From Girardinichthys multiradiatus (Eukaryota > Chordata > Actinopteri > Cyprinodontiformes > Goodeidae), in NCBI RefSeq assembly GCF_021462225.1, contig NC_061804.1, positions 39,597,475-39,661,474 of the forward strand: 64,000 nucleotides of DNA, read 5' to 3'. A program made the position numbers and the translations under genes. Under the pieces are notes generated by a model. It ran no database searches. It saw only the letters and a program-made list of their open reading frames with translations, and was not told where the DNA came from. Within the stretch, counting starts at the first letter, position 1; each line of letters opens with the position of its first letter. This document shows positions 1 to 12,939 of this stretch, one piece after another.

Positions 1-504
1 CCCTGCTGTAGATGGATCAAACAGCATTACCAATACTTGATGGAGTTTGATGGGGTCACACTGTAGGTTTGCTTGCCTGGTGGTTGTATCATTCTATTGT
101 CCAGTGTGTGGAGCGTACTCTTTACAACATGGTGCGGGATGACACAACTTGCGTGAATGTTGGTTCCAACATCTGTTCACTATGACATCCCTATACCCAG
201 TCTGGTTCGTACTATCTCATAACTTTACCCATAACTTGACCCCTGCACAAGATCTCACAATATTAAAACACCACAATATTTCTCATCAAAGGGAAGTCTG
301 TATTGCACTAGCTCCTGTCAACATGTGACTCTATAAGTTGTAGTAATGTAAATAAATTCTTCACTAGAACAGTAAAACAAGACTGGAGGTTTTTTCAACT
401 CAAAGACGTCCAGGAGTCTCCTGTACAAAAAGACTTGTATAGATGTCCTTTTAAAACATGGAACACCCTTAGAATGAGAAAACAGCAAACATGCCAACAA
501 ATTC

Positions 505-865
505 CATCCATTCTCTATACCCACTTCTTCCATACAGGGTTGCAGGGGAGCTGGTGCCTATCTCCCGCAGTCTACAGACGATGGGTGAGGTACATCCAGG
601 ACAGGTCGCCAGTCCATCGCAGGGACACACAGGACAAACAACCATGCACACACCCATTCACACCTAATGGGGATTTAGAGAGATCACTTAACATAACAAT
701 CATGTTTTTGGAGTGTGGGAGGAAGCCGGAGAACCCAGAGAGAATCCGTGCATCCACAGGGCGAACATGCAAACTTCATGCGGAAAGACCCCAGGCCGGG
801 AGTTGAACCCTGGACTTTGCTGCAAGGCAACACTGCTACTAACTGCCCTACCGTGCAGTCAACAA
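505..865 (-). repeat. tRNA-derived SINE-like fish repeat
   Basis: Read on the minus strand it begins GACTGCACGGTAGGGCAG, carries a Pol III B-box-like GGTTCAACTCC (799-809) and ends toward 505 with an ATGGATGGA-type tail. The body (CCTCCCACACTCCAAAAACA, CGACCTGTCCTGG) is a sequence I recognise as highly dispersed in teleosts. The peptides it could encode are not genes. Confidence 0.7.
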
Positions 866-1227
866 CAAATTCAAATGTATGAAATGGTGCAGATGTTGGA
901 TTGAACAGAGAAATATTGGGTTTGTAAAAACACTAAAAATGAGGATTTTTGAACCTTTTTTGGCAACAGAGCAACAACAGAGTTAAACAGGCAAGAAATT
1001 TAAAGCCTATGGACTGATTCAACTCTGGACTGAAATATGCTACATTGATAAAAGATGCTTTAAAATACCGGTTGGGATTTGTGAAACTTTCACCTTATTT
1101 GTGAAACCCAAAAAAATGTAAGATTTAGGTTTTCCCAAATATTTTGCTGAAATCTCGTCCCATCTCGTTCTCGTAAACCCAAAACATCCTGTGTCATGAT
1201 GTCTCTCGCTCTTCAGAGAGAGAGAAA

Positions 1228-1282
<55 letters not shown>

Positions 1283-2900
1283 AACTGTTTATTCCCAGTA
1301 TTTTACCTTCAACAACATATGGAAATACCTAATGTGGAGTGATGGGAAAAGATGAACAATATGTCACTTTATGTTTTAGACCAATAGCTGAAAATTATTT
1401 GCATGTGTTTGGAATAGCAGTCAGTACAGGTTTATGCTTCATCCAAATTATTATTATTTGTTAGAAAACCACATAGAAATAGTTTTCTATGTTCTAATAA
1501 CAGTACGAATACTTCTAACCATTCATTTCTTTTCTAGGGTCACACAGAAGTCACTAAGCGCTGCACACCATGCTGCTATAAAAGCCCAATAAACAAAATA
1601 GTAGTCTTTTAAAGTGTTTGCTTGGGCCAAATTATCAGGTGCTAACAACTGGTCTCTTTCAAGTTTCTTTACAATAAAATCTCTCCCTGCAGGTAGAAAG
1701 GTGAATAATCACAACGTATGTAATTTTGTATGATTATAGAAAAATGTGACTTCTCTTTTTAAGATGTAATTTTAAAGTTGGTTTGGTTTTGTTGCCATAG
1801 AGACAGAGAGGAGTGTCTGTAGATGAATGCAGAGCTTATCAGATTCTAAATTTCAGTAGGCAAGTAGCTGTAACCTTCTAATTATCACTTCTTCCTGTTC
1901 CAAAGGGCTCACAAACCATAACGGAGTTTCATTTCATCAGCATGAATTGGGATAATATTTGTTCTACTGCTGAACAGGGCTGCAATAGCCTGTGGTGATC
2001 TACTGCATGTCTGATTCCACCCTGCTCGTTTATCTGCCTATCACAGGCTGACAGAGGTCTAAGCTTCATTAAACCAAAAGGACAAACACAGAGGAAATTA
2101 CCATAAAAATTGCAAATTGCATTTGTTAATGATTTGTCATAAGAACCTGTTTACATCTGATGAATACATTAGCTTGTGAAAGAGGAGAGGCCACCAGGAG
2201 AACAATAGCAAGAGTAAATATTTGATCCATCTTTCATCTGCTCAGTGTCTAGCTGTCATTTCAAATAGAGGGGGAGATTCAGACCATTGCGTGCCATGAG
2301 TGTATAATGACTCAGAAACAGCTTGTGTGAGAAATGAAATATGGTTTTAATTGGAGTCTAAATGTTTATTCCTATATGTAGAAAACATCAAAGCCATGAT
2401 TGAAGCTCTGTATACAGCTGTGGTCGCTATCAGAGACTGCTAATAGTGTTTATCTCAGTTGATGAGCAAATTTTCATTGTTGAATCCTTCAAGCAAACAA
2501 ACACATCTTGTTCAATGGCTGTCTCTCAGCGAGGGGGTGTCTCAGCAGCCACTTTTCATTATTCAGGTCAGTTTCTGCTGAGGAGGAGGACAGAATCAGC
2601 AAGCACAGAGGAGCCCGTTAACTGGAAGCACCAGTGAGCCATAACACCCCCAGCCTCTGAAGATCTGCAGCGAAACTGAGCTAATCTGAGAAAGGCGAAT
2701 CACAGCTCAGAAACAATATGTACTCTGGTTCTGCTCATGCTCGTGCATATGATTCATAATTAATCCTATGATTTCTATATTAAGTCATTACTTTACATTA
2801 AACTCAATGCTCCTGTGGTTTTGTACAGAACTCACTACCCAGATCTGTTGGAAATCATCAAAACCTCTGATGAGTTTGGGTGCTCTTAGCTCTTTAAGCA
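866..2900. other. no gene seen; (AT)n microsatellite inside
   Basis: AT-rich, no convincing coding sequence on either strand. It contains a near-pure (AT)n run at 1229-1280. The part from about 1850 to 2700 looks like unique, non-repetitive sequence of more balanced composition and could hold regulatory DNA, but no specific signal was identified. Confidence 0.5.
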
Positions 2901-2904
2901 GCAC

Positions 2905-3650
2905 AGGTTCACGCTACTGTGTAAAACAATTCACACAGACTTTAGGTTTTCTACATTTTGTGAAATTACAACCATAAACTTCAACGTATTTTATTAGGAT
3001 TTTCTGTGTTAGACCAGCATAAAGTAGTGTATAATTGTGAAATTAAAGAAAAGGGATTCACAGGTTTCAAATCTCATTATAAATAAAAATGTGAAAAAGA
3101 GGGAATGCATTTGTTTTCATGGAATGTTTAAGTTGTCAGATTGAATAGAGAGTCTGTAAATCACTTATTCCTTTTTGGCTTTAGGCTTAGACTTTGACTG
3201 GGCCATTGTGACACACGAGTATGGTTTGATCTAAACCATTTCATTGTAGATCTCGCTGGTTGTTTAGCGTTGGTGTCCTGCTGGAAGCTGGAAGGTGAAC
3301 CTTTGCCACAGCCTTAACTCTATTCCAGCCTCAAACAGGTTCAAGTATTTACCTGTGTTTAGCTCAAACCATCTTGCTATTGTATCACCTTTGACCAGCT
3401 TCCCTTTCCCTGCTGAAGAAATGCATCCCCGCAGCATGATGTTGCCAGAACCATTTTTAAGTGTGGACATGATGTCTTTATGTTGTGATGTGCTGCACTT
3501 TTCAGATATCTAGTTGTAAACAAATATACATTTATATAATTTTCCTTCCACTTTATAATTATGTCCTACCTTTGGTTGCCTATTGCATAAAATCCCAATA
3601 AGATACACTGAAGTCTGTAGAAAAACTATTAGCAAATGTAAAGAAAGTAA
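2905..3650. mobile_element. Tc1-like transposon remnant
   Basis: The left part has the fish Tc1-type end (TTTTGTGAAATTACAACCAT, ATTTTATTAGGATTTTCTGTG). The right part has its inverted counterpart (CTTCCACTTTATAATTATG, then CCCAATAAGATACACTGAAG). In between is antisense transposase debris such as CTTTGACTGGGCCATTGTG and CTGCTGGAAGCTGGAAGGTG. No open frame survives. Confidence 0.7.
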
Positions 3651-6400
3651 AAACTGTTTCTAAAATGTATAATCAAATTAAAAACTGTGTTTCTTAAATA
3701 TACTATGACTAAGTGTCTTTGTTAACTGTAGAAAACCAAAATGAGTCATGTTTTATCTACTTCAATATTTTTATTTACAGCTATTTCAAGCCTGCAAAAT
3801 GTTCAGAGAAGTTGTAATAATAAAGCTTTTCTAGCATTAAGCTTAATAAGCAATAAAGAGTTTTAGATATTATTTTTAGGTCACAGCAGATTGTGTTCTT
3901 CCTCAGCTATGCCTTTGTAATGTGTGCATAATGTGGTTTTTCAAAGTATTTACGATACCCGGTTAAATATGTAGGACGATGATGCTGGAGCATTATTTAC
4001 CTAAGGCAGCACAGGGAAGATAGGCATTAGTGTGATGGTCTGTAATATCTGGTTGGTTAACCTGCACAGTAACCAACTATCTCCACTAGAAGCAGTAATA
4101 GTCACGCCCACAGATTACATAGAACAAATTCATGCTGAGGTTATCTTAAATAAATAGTTTAAAAAAACAGATATGCTACTTTGAAAACAAGATACATATA
4201 TTGATTCATGAGATACTAGTTTAATTATAGATTTTAAAAAAATATAATTAATTAGTTTTTATTTTATTTTAATTAAATGTTGATGCATTTAAGTAATCCT
4301 TTATTTATTTACTTTTTTATTTAATTTTGTCCTGGACATTGAGTGTTCCCTCTGTGTCCTGAGAGGTTAGTTTGGTCCGTTTTTTACCTGAAAGTTCAGC
4401 TTTGCAGCCATTTCAGTATGTGCTGAACAGGCCTCTCTGAGACACATTAAATTACCCCAGTGGGTTATTACACTGTCTGAATACTTTCTGTGAGAACTTG
4501 TATGGAAGAACGATTAGATTCCATCTAAAACATATTTCAGGATGGTAATTGCGTTTTAGTATGACAAAAAGTCAGCTAAACCTAACAGTACAATATTTAT
4601 AAAACAACCATGTGACGGTACTTATCTTAGTAATTTATTGCACTCATTTCATTGAGTAAATAAATAAAGAAAACTACAAATTTAAAGTGTGTGTCGGTTA
4701 CTAAACGAGTTTAAGGAAAAAAACCTTCAAAGTTTTCCAACATGCGAAAAACCTGACCCTATTATTAATACACATTTTATACTGATGGTATCACTGACCA
4801 AATATTTTACTTCAGGAAGTTTGAGGACCAAATTGTAACAGAAAAGTATATCAAAGTACATGTAAGTCTGTTCTGGAACATTCTGTAAACAGTTTAACGT
4901 TTGAAAGTTGGGTAAGTGGGTTTGGATTAGATTTAAAAACATGCATCCACATAGGCCTTCGTCAATTCCCAGCAAGCACTGGTTGTGGCTCACCACACTG
5001 CCAGTGAACCACAGTCAGTCTCGCCTGAGAAACCATCATGTTACACTAATCAATACACCCAGTTTGCACCAGGAATACCTGGAAAAACCACCCACACTGC
5101 ACAGTTTGTCATTTTATCCGGAACTTTAAGCTGTATTGGTGGTGGAAGAAAGTCATATGACCCACCACATAGAGTAAACTGACGCCGCTCATCTCTTTTT
5201 TAATTATTTTTCAGCTTTTACATTTCATTTGTTTGGGAGTCGGTGTAAGAAGGGGATGTTGGGCTGAAAATGCTAATGATCAGAAAGAAAAACCTCCTGA
5301 ACTGTTGTCAGCAAAATGTGCAAACAGCAGCAGTGATAGTATGGTGATGTAATCTTGTCAGTGGCAGAGCTGACTTCCTTGTGTGTGATGGGACTTTTAA
5401 AGGAAGGATGTATATCCAATGAGACGTATGCTGCCATCAAAGTCACAAAGGTTTTACTTGGAGGTCCATGGTTTATTCAACGGGACAGCGTAGATTCACA
5501 GACACAGACCCAGTGTCAGGCTTGTCCGGAGTCTGGACCTGTCAGATTTTTAAATCTCCAAACTATCCTACATATCACAAGCATCAGTAAGCATTTCAAA
5601 GAAGTAGAAAATAAATAAGAGGCTGATATAACACCCTTGTAATTATGCATCTTTCCCAGGAATATTTTTCATTAAGTTCTAATCTTCACCAAAATTTCAT
5701 TTTCAATACAATAGAGATGTCCTTTCCTCTGTCAAAGGTTTAAATTAAGAGACTGACGTTTTTGTTGCATTTTTTAAGAAAGTTTTTTTTCCTGATAACA
5801 TGGCTTATGTTTTACAGTTATTGGATTAATGCTCGTTTATCTTCCCATATTATTAAAGTGTAAAATTCAGTATTTTGGTTTTTATCTACTGGTGTAAAAA
5901 TTAGGCTTTCTGTCTTTTTAACATAACTTACATTTGAAATTTACACCCTGCTGATAATATTTAATACATCCATCTTTTTGCCTGTATGACAGCCCTTTGT
6001 CCTTTGTACCATGTTTTGGAGTAAAGAGAGGACTCTAATCGTTCTGCATTGCACAAGAAAGAAGGAGGCATGAGTTTGGTTATGTCTTTAGTATACACTC
6101 GTATTCAATTGATTACAATGTGTGTTGTGCTGAGTGTCATTGGTCAGTTTAAAAATGCCTTTCTAAACTAACAACCTTTAAGCAGGTATTAAACATACTT
6201 TTCATTGAGCCTACATATTTGTATTAAAATATTTCTTCTTGGTCTGATAATATTCTAATCTTAAATGTCATGTTTTCATTAGCTGTAAGTAGAAAATCAT
6301 TATAATTAACATAAATAAAGGCTGGAAAGCAGCAGTCCGTGTGTAATTATGTAATCTATATAGCGCGTGAGAATTGAGTTACTGAAATAAACTTTTTAGA
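3651..6400. other. no gene seen
   Basis: AT-rich non-coding DNA without a recognisable coding exon, RNA gene or intact mobile element. Several poly(A)/poly(T) tracts. The small open frames near 4.7-5.2 kb show no domain and no codon pattern that would make them genes. Confidence 0.45.
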
Positions 6401-6409
6401 AATACTATA

Positions 6410-6720
6410 ATTTATTGAATTCCAGCTTGAATTGGATTATTATCCTGCTGAAAGATCAAAAGTAAACTCTTTTTCTCATTTTCTTAGTTCTTGCCAGAGC
6501 CTACATGATTATTCTTTGTTTCATGCCGCAACTACCTGGGGTGTTTTTTTACTGAAAATCTGAATTCTAGTCTCATCTGACCAAAGCCCATGATTCTAGC
6601 TAAAGTCCCAGTAGTGTTTAGCAAACTCCTCCCTTACAGCCTCCTTAGTATGGATCCTTGTCCAGCCTTGTTTATCTTAGATCCATTTGTTTAAATGATC
6701 ATTTCCTAACTTATACAGAT
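6410..6720 (-). mobile_element. Tc1-like transposase relic
   Basis: TCTCATCTGACCAAAGCCC followed by AAAGTCCCAGTAGTGTTTAG is the antisense of the Tc1-family DDE region as found in many fish copies. The fragment is full of stops and lacks visible terminal repeats. Confidence 0.5.
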
Positions 6721-8200
6721 CAACACACACCTTAATAAATTCATATGTTCACTTGGTGAATTTAAATAATTCTTTTTTCCTATACTTATTAAATGTAACA
6801 AATTAAATATTATATTTTTTTAAAAGGTTTTGCTACTGAAAAAAAATATTTTTGCTTGAAGACAGATTGGCGAAATAACAGAAATTATCAAACATTAATA
6901 AAGGAATAAACACATAGTATCCAGCTGAGTATGTAGCATTTTAATCTGTCAGATATATAAAAATATGTCCTGTACAGGTCTTGAAGGCCGGACAACTGAT
7001 AACCTGATTCTTTTTTCCTAGAAGCATCACTATCAAACTGATAGTGCAGTATAGCCATTTGTTGCAGCTTCTGGCAATAGCCAAGGTCATATGTTCCCCC
7101 TTAATTGTAGTTATTGCCAGAAGAATGTGGAGAACCACAGGAATGCTCTGATTACTGCTTGCAGTCATATCTCAATTTGTTGGTCCACTTAAAAAAAAAA
7201 TTCCAAAGTGAAAATGACATGAAAGACGTGTATTTCATTCTACATCGCCGTAGTTGAGTAAATATAATTTGCTTGCTGACAGATTATTTTTGCTGCATGA
7301 GTTATTAATGATCATAGGGTTCAGGGATCACAATCAAGGGTTTAACAGATGTCTGTGGATGTACACTGTACAAATAATTTTTAACTCTATGTGTTGTGTT
7401 TTTCTTATTATTTCATTTCAGCCCCAGGCATCTTCTGGGAGCAGAAGGTGCACCTGATTAATGTTTCTGCTGACTCTGTGAACATGTGTTTTAGCAATAC
7501 GCTTTAGGCAAAAGCTGCAATGCTGTAAGATAGACTGTTTGTCAAGTTAGCTTTGGATTATGATGGATGAGGGACGTGTGGGTGTCATTAGACTGCTACA
7601 AGAAATTTAAAAATACATTGGAAAGTCACTGGTAGAAATAACACCATATTTCTCATCTGTTTGCTCAGTTCTGATGTTCAGCTTTTATTTATATCCAATT
7701 TTTGCTAACAAGTATACACAAACATAGCATGTTAATACTGGTTTAACAAGTAACAACTAAATTATTTTCATCTGACAGACGGAAATAAAATGGTATTTCT
7801 TATGTCCAGATGTAAAAATGTATTACTTCAGATTTAGATCGAACAGCACTTAGGAGGAGAGCACCAAATTAGGCATCTCCTGATTCCCAAGCAGCAGGAA
7901 GACTAGTCAAAGAAATTTGTCTGACTCCTTAGTCAGCTATATCTATTCATCAGCCTGCATCCACAGTAGGCAGGTCTATAATGGCCACCTGCTATATTGG
8001 CTTATCAGTAGCTGGAGTTCACACTCTCACTCCATTATTACATTATTGTGATCTTCATTCTCACCGATCATAAATACAATGTCACCAACTCTTAATCATC
8101 CAGCACTCCTCACCATTTTTTCACAAATCTAAATGAACACAAACAAATAAAATTAATACATGTCTACAAATCTGTTGAGTTCGGACAAAGCTGTGTTATT
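6721..8200. other. no gene seen
   Basis: AT-rich non-coding sequence. The open frame at 6941-7168 has no known domain, and an 8-bp hairpin (CACTATCA/TGATAGTG near 7027-7045) is the only structure seen. Confidence 0.4.
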
Positions 8201-8202
8201 AT

Positions 8203-8292
8203 GGGCGGGGAAGGCGGGGCAGAGCAGAGTGGTGGGGCAGGGGTAAAATGTGCGACTCATATTCAGAGGTTTCAGTCGCAGGTTAAAATTCA
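8203..8292 (+). repeat. head of a decayed tRNA-derived SINE
   Basis: GTGGTGGGGCAGGGGTAAAA followed by CGACTCATATTCAGAGGTTT aligns by eye with the start of the SINE at 46299, with the B-box region already eroded. Same family as the copies at 19.3, 41.9 and 46.3 kb. Confidence 0.5.
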
Positions 8293-9099
8293 GCATGTTA
8301 TAATGTTCTAAAATCCATTATTCAGGGGTAACAAAATTTATTCAACTTGCATTCAAACAATGTGAAACATTGTGTTGAATGAAGGAATATTTGTCTCAAA
8401 AAGCTTGCAAAATTGTCATAGTTCTTTTTTCAGTGGTTGAGATAAATATCCCTATGTTAATTTGTAATAATTAGGCTAAATGTACTTATATAGCGCTGCT
8501 TTCAACATGGGAGCAGAAAAGCATGTGCTGACATATGTGCTTATACATTTACTTTAAGTTTAGAATAATTTATACCTCTGGAAGATTTAGGTTTAAATTA
8601 ATCCTTTTATTTACTAACATGTTTCTTCTCACTGGAAGTTTTATAAACATTTTAGAGTTTCCGAGCCCGAGTCCGGACGTCAGTCTGAAAGCAAAATTGG
8701 TTAAAAAGTTAAAGATTAGGGTGAAGGTCTTCCAACATTGAAAGACTTGGAGTTCATCACCAAAGGTAAATAATCATACCATTGAAAACATGCAAAAAGC
8801 TGCATATCTAATTTCAGAAAGATTTGATTGTTGTAAGCCTAATATATAGTTTCCCAATGATTATTCAGAAGGCATAAACATTTTTAGACATGCCATTTAT
8901 TTAAAAATATAAATTAAAACTGGCAAATCATTTTTTGTCAAAGCTGAAGCTCCATTTACATAGTTCTATAATGTTTTAAGAGATTGCTCTCTATTTCCAG
9001 AAACAAACTTCTTGGTTGAATAAAAATAGTTTTAAATCTAAATTTGACGGAAAATAAATACTTTTAGTATTAACTGTATCTACTGGAAAATATGAACTA

Positions 9100-9245
9100 T
9101 GAAGTTCAAGTCAGTTTATTTATTTAGCACAAATTTACAACAAATTTAATCTCAGTGCATTTTACAAGACAAAGACAGATCCAACTCATAAACAGAAATA
9201 TATGTTTCTTCAGTGCACAAACCTGGCCAATAAAGCTGATTCTCA
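9100..9245. repeat. short dispersed fish repeat fragments
   Basis: TTCAAGTCAGTTTATTTATT is the start of a common teleost repeat also seen at 22.24 kb. CTGGCCAATAAAGCTGATTC just after it resembles a LINE 3' tail also present at 10.43 kb. Confidence 0.45.
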
Positions 9246-9967
9246 TAACCTAGTTATATTAAAATGCAGTCAAGTTGGATTTTAAAAAATCCTGCTTCTT
9301 AGGGGAAACAAATAAGCTTTTGAGAAATCAGAAGTTCAAAATTCTGCTGCAGTAGAGCAAAAAATAGGTGTAATACTTTCCTATAACATTTTAATAGGGA
9401 TTTAAATTTTCAACCTGCTATAGCCAACAGACAGGGATATTTGACGAGACGGTCCTGCATGTTGCAAAAATCTGAATCATGGGGGCAGCTTTGAAATTAG
9501 TAATGTGTCTAATTTGATTATTAATCTAGTGAGCAGTTAAATTGATTCATCAACACATATAATATATTAATATGAATTATTTATATTTACTAATGACGAT
9601 CATATAACATAACAAATTGATAATTGTTTTTAAAGATGTATTTCATCAAAGATACTCTGATCTGAGGTAACTGATGCAACCAGATAACTGAATTCTAATA
9701 TCTGATGATACCAGATATTGGTGTCTATTGTGTCCATTTTCCCATCAGGCATACTTCAATTTAAACAAATATTTTTGTTCTATAAGCAAGTATAATTAAA
9801 TCATATAGAGACTATCGGCTATCCTTTCCCATTGATTTAATTGTTTTAATATTTACAAGACTGATAATTACATAAAATGCTTCCTAATTATCCTTTCATG
9901 CATATAGTATCATTGCTGTCAGCTGCAGAGCTGCTAAATCTGAATAGAGTGCTAAGACAACTAACTA

Positions 9968-10001
9968 CAGATTGTCACTGTATTTTTACAGTGACAATCT
10001 G
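9968..10001. repeat. perfect 15-bp hairpin
   Basis: CAGATTGTCACTGTA (9968-9982), loop TTTT, TACAGTGACAATCTG (9987-10001). A perfect inverted repeat; purpose unknown, possibly the core of a small foldback element. Confidence 0.85.
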
Positions 10002-10292
10002 AAGTTTTGCTGTCAGCTCTGTAACTCTTCTGGTGTGTGAAATGATGGTAAAATGGTCTGAAAAGCTCTTTTTTGAAAAGCTGTTGTTTTATTAGCAATT
10101 AGTGCTATTAGCATTGCTACATTTATTAGCAAACTCTCTATAGATTTCTTAGATTGTAAATAATCCTATCTTGTGTCAAAGACTTCCAATAGGCTATCAT
10201 CAGTTCCACATCTTTCATGCTCAGTGGCAAGTAGAAATTGGACGTTCAAAAGAATAAAAAATATAATGTTCTTTTTCTCAGTTAGCATTCCT

Positions 10293-10475
10293 ATTATTTA
10301 TTTATTTATTTATAAATAAATTATTTATTTATATATGTGTATATTGTACATTGTAAATTTGTATATTCTGTAATGCAAAAACAAAACCAAAGAGCAAAGT
10401 GTACCGGAGTCAAATTCCTTGTTTGTATGTACGAACCTGGCAATAAAGCTGATTCTGATTCTGATTCTTTATTAT
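10293..10475 (+). repeat. TTATTTA tract plus LINE-type 3' tail
   Basis: A run of TTATTTA units (10293-10335) followed by ACCTGGCAATAAAGCTGATT and then CTGATT repeats, which is the end signature of a widespread fish LINE family. No reverse transcriptase part is attached. Confidence 0.5.
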
Positions 10476-11326
10476 CTGCTGAAGCTCCTTGTTGCTCCTC
10501 TGTAGAACTCATAAGTTATCTGCTTGGCATGATATCTCAGGTATCTTTCTTCCTCTCAACACTAAAATATCAGAAGAAGATAGTACTGGGCAGCAAAGTG
10601 CTCACTTTGCAATAGAGGCTGACATTTTTTCGGGAATCCCACGGGTCACTGGATTCCCATGGGAATCCTGCGGGATACGAGACAGCATCAGTAAAGATCA
10701 CGTAATTGGGACGGTACAGGATAAAAAATGAACGGGGCAGACTGGAGCGGGAGCTAACCAATAGGAGGGAAAATAAACTAGGATCAATTGTGTTTGGAAA
10801 TGTAAAACTGAGACTTTATTATAAACTTTAAGAAAAAAAACTTGGATCAACGCCGCCATTGTGTAATTTTTTTCCAAGAAGCACTGTAATGTGAGTCAAA
10901 CGAACCACACGACCCACAAGCCAACAGTGCTTCTGCTCGGTGTTTTCCACCTGCTTTCAGAAAGGAGGGAGCAAACGCAGGTGGAGAACTGGATGTGGTA
11001 AAATTGGATTTGCAACCTAAAGTCAGAAGTAAGGACTTATCTATTAAACTCATAGAGCTGACAGGAAAGTCGCAAATATTACCGAACTTCAGGAGAGTTG
11101 AATGTAGCGGTGTTAACACGCAGTATGCTGCTTGTAAAATGTTTTTAGTCATAATCAAGTTCACCAGTGATTAAGGGACACTTGTAAGGCAGATTCTGGG
11201 TTGAATCAGTCTTGCATCTCTTCGTCAAACCAAAAGTACCATCATGTGTCAAGTCTCATCTGACCAACAAAAATGCTGCATGTGCTCTAAAGATTTAAGA
11301 GCTTTTGCAACAGTAGAGGGGAAAGG

Positions 11327-11907
11327 TATGGAGACCGCGAGGGGACTTGGGGAAATTCCTTTCTTTTTCGTCCGCTAGCAAAAGTTGTTAATCGCCTTGA
11401 TAAAGCTGTGCATTTTGGAACAGCAGCACAGATGACAAACTGCTCATAAAACAAACACTGATATGTGATTGATATGGATTATTTGTCATATGCAGGTTAA
11501 CATGCAGTAAACAATGCGATTAAATGCTTAGGATAAGAAGAACCATTCAAATCACGATAAAAACAAAAACACTAATGGCGTACAAAAAAAAGTACACATC
11601 ATGCAGCAGCAATAAGCAAATAAAGTGTCCCAGATGTGGTTTCGTGCAGTTTTATTGTCCAGAGGTCAGCAGTTTGACAGCTTGTGGATAATAACTATCT
11701 TTAAGTCTGATTGAAGTTCATTTTATTTAAGGCTGATTTCAAAATAAAACTCAATAAATCTCAAAAACGGGTGTAGTGTTTGTTCCATTTTTGCAGTTAT
11801 CTGGTTTGGAAACTAATCCCACAAAGTATTGCGAAATAACGCAAAGACTATTGTGTGGGGACACAAAAAAGAAAAGAATCCCCCCTTGTCCCCTCGCGGA
11901 CTCCGTA
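11327..11907. mobile_element. inverted-repeat element nested in the hAT copy
   Basis: The left end TATGGAGACCGCGAGGGGAC and the right end read inward, TACGGAGTCCGCGAGGGGAC, match at 18 of 20 bases. The similarity continues, with gaps, for about another 25 bp (TTCTTTCTTTTT-type). Flanks carry a 6-bp direct repeat GAAAGG (11321-11326 and 11908-11913). It is 581 bp long with no coding capacity, so non-autonomous. The family is not identified; a 6-bp duplication is unusual. Confidence 0.7.
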
Positions 11908-11924
11908 GAAAGGCTTCATCAAGG

Positions 11925-12245
11925 GAAGATATGAAATAAATACGTAGTGAAATAGAAAAAATTTAATGTACCATTAAATGTACAATTAATTTAATACATC
12001 ATTAAATATTAAGTGTACTACTAATTACGTCATGTCGTCTTTAAAATTATACTTAATTATTCAGTGGCACATTTAATTGCATAATAGTCTATTTCATGAT
12101 ATAATGGTACATTTATTGTTTCTAATGATGTATTAAATAAATAAATGGTACCTTTAATTTAATGGCACATTTAATGTTACATTTCTTTCATGTTACATTT
12201 ACTTCACTTATGGGACATTCACAACATTTATTTATTTAATGATGA
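11925..12245. repeat. block of short degenerate repeats around ATTTAATGGTACATTTAAT
   Basis: Variants of TTTAATGTACCATTAAATG, TAATGGTACATTT and ATGGCACATTTAATG recur in both orientations over about 300 bp within the hAT element, so the strand could fold on itself many times. Whether it is part of the hAT interior or another insertion is unclear. Confidence 0.5.
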
Positions 12246-12939
12246 TTTTATTGTATTACCGTAATTTTGTCCAGTTTGACCCTCCATTCTTGATGCCTGT
12301 ATAGGAGGTCATGTCAGAATTTGAATCAGGTGTTCTGGAGCAGACACACATCTAAAACTTGCAGGGAAGAGATCCCTGAGGACCAGGGCTGTGAACCATT
12401 GAGGTACAGTTTCTAAATTGTGAAGGTAATGCCTTTTTGACCTTTTGTTCAACAAGTACAGTTCTCTTACTAGGTGCATTTTTCTTTCGTTCCAGCAACT
12501 TGAAACATAAAAGTAATGTCATTGTTCAAAGGAAACAGTCACTTAATAAATAAGTAAAATACAACTATGTACATTTTGTTTATTCAACTAAGATAGGCAT
12601 GGTCTGTTTCCTTGTTTGATATTTTATTATTTCTTCATTATTATTCTTTTTACTTTAACTGGCCTTTACTACAGCTAAAAACAGGGACCTAACTGGTCCT
12701 TCAAAGAAAGAAATTGCCAAAAGACTAAATGAAGAAAACAAAAATGGGAGCGGCACAGGAGCGGGAGTCGTTCTAAATGGGAGAGGGATGGGAGTGGGAG
12801 TCAATTTACCAGGAGTGGGATGAGACAGGATTTTTTTCATTATGCTGGCCTGGGATTGGGATGGGACAAGACATTTTTCTGTAGGACCGGGATGGGACAG
12901 GAGAGAAAATCCACTCCTGGGTCACCCCCTACTTTGCAA

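Larger units (their letters stand above)
10613..12931. mobile_element. hAT-type DNA transposon with 8-bp target-site duplication (decayed)
   Basis: The 2319-bp element is bounded by a perfect 8-bp direct repeat CTTTGCAA (10605-10612 and 12932-12939). Its ends are inverted: TAGAGGCTGAC on the left, TAGGGGGTGAC read inward from the right (9 of 11 match). Sub-terminal G-rich phrases (GGGAATCC, GGGATGGGAC, CACTCCTGGGTCAC) recur at both ends. An 8-bp duplication with TAG-starting ends is the hAT hallmark. No transposase frame is left; part of the interior is a later insertion (11327-11907). Confidence 0.78.

Noticed and set aside
435..806. 123-codon plus-strand frame
   Set aside because: Lies in a dispersed tRNA-derived repeat; no gene family recognised.
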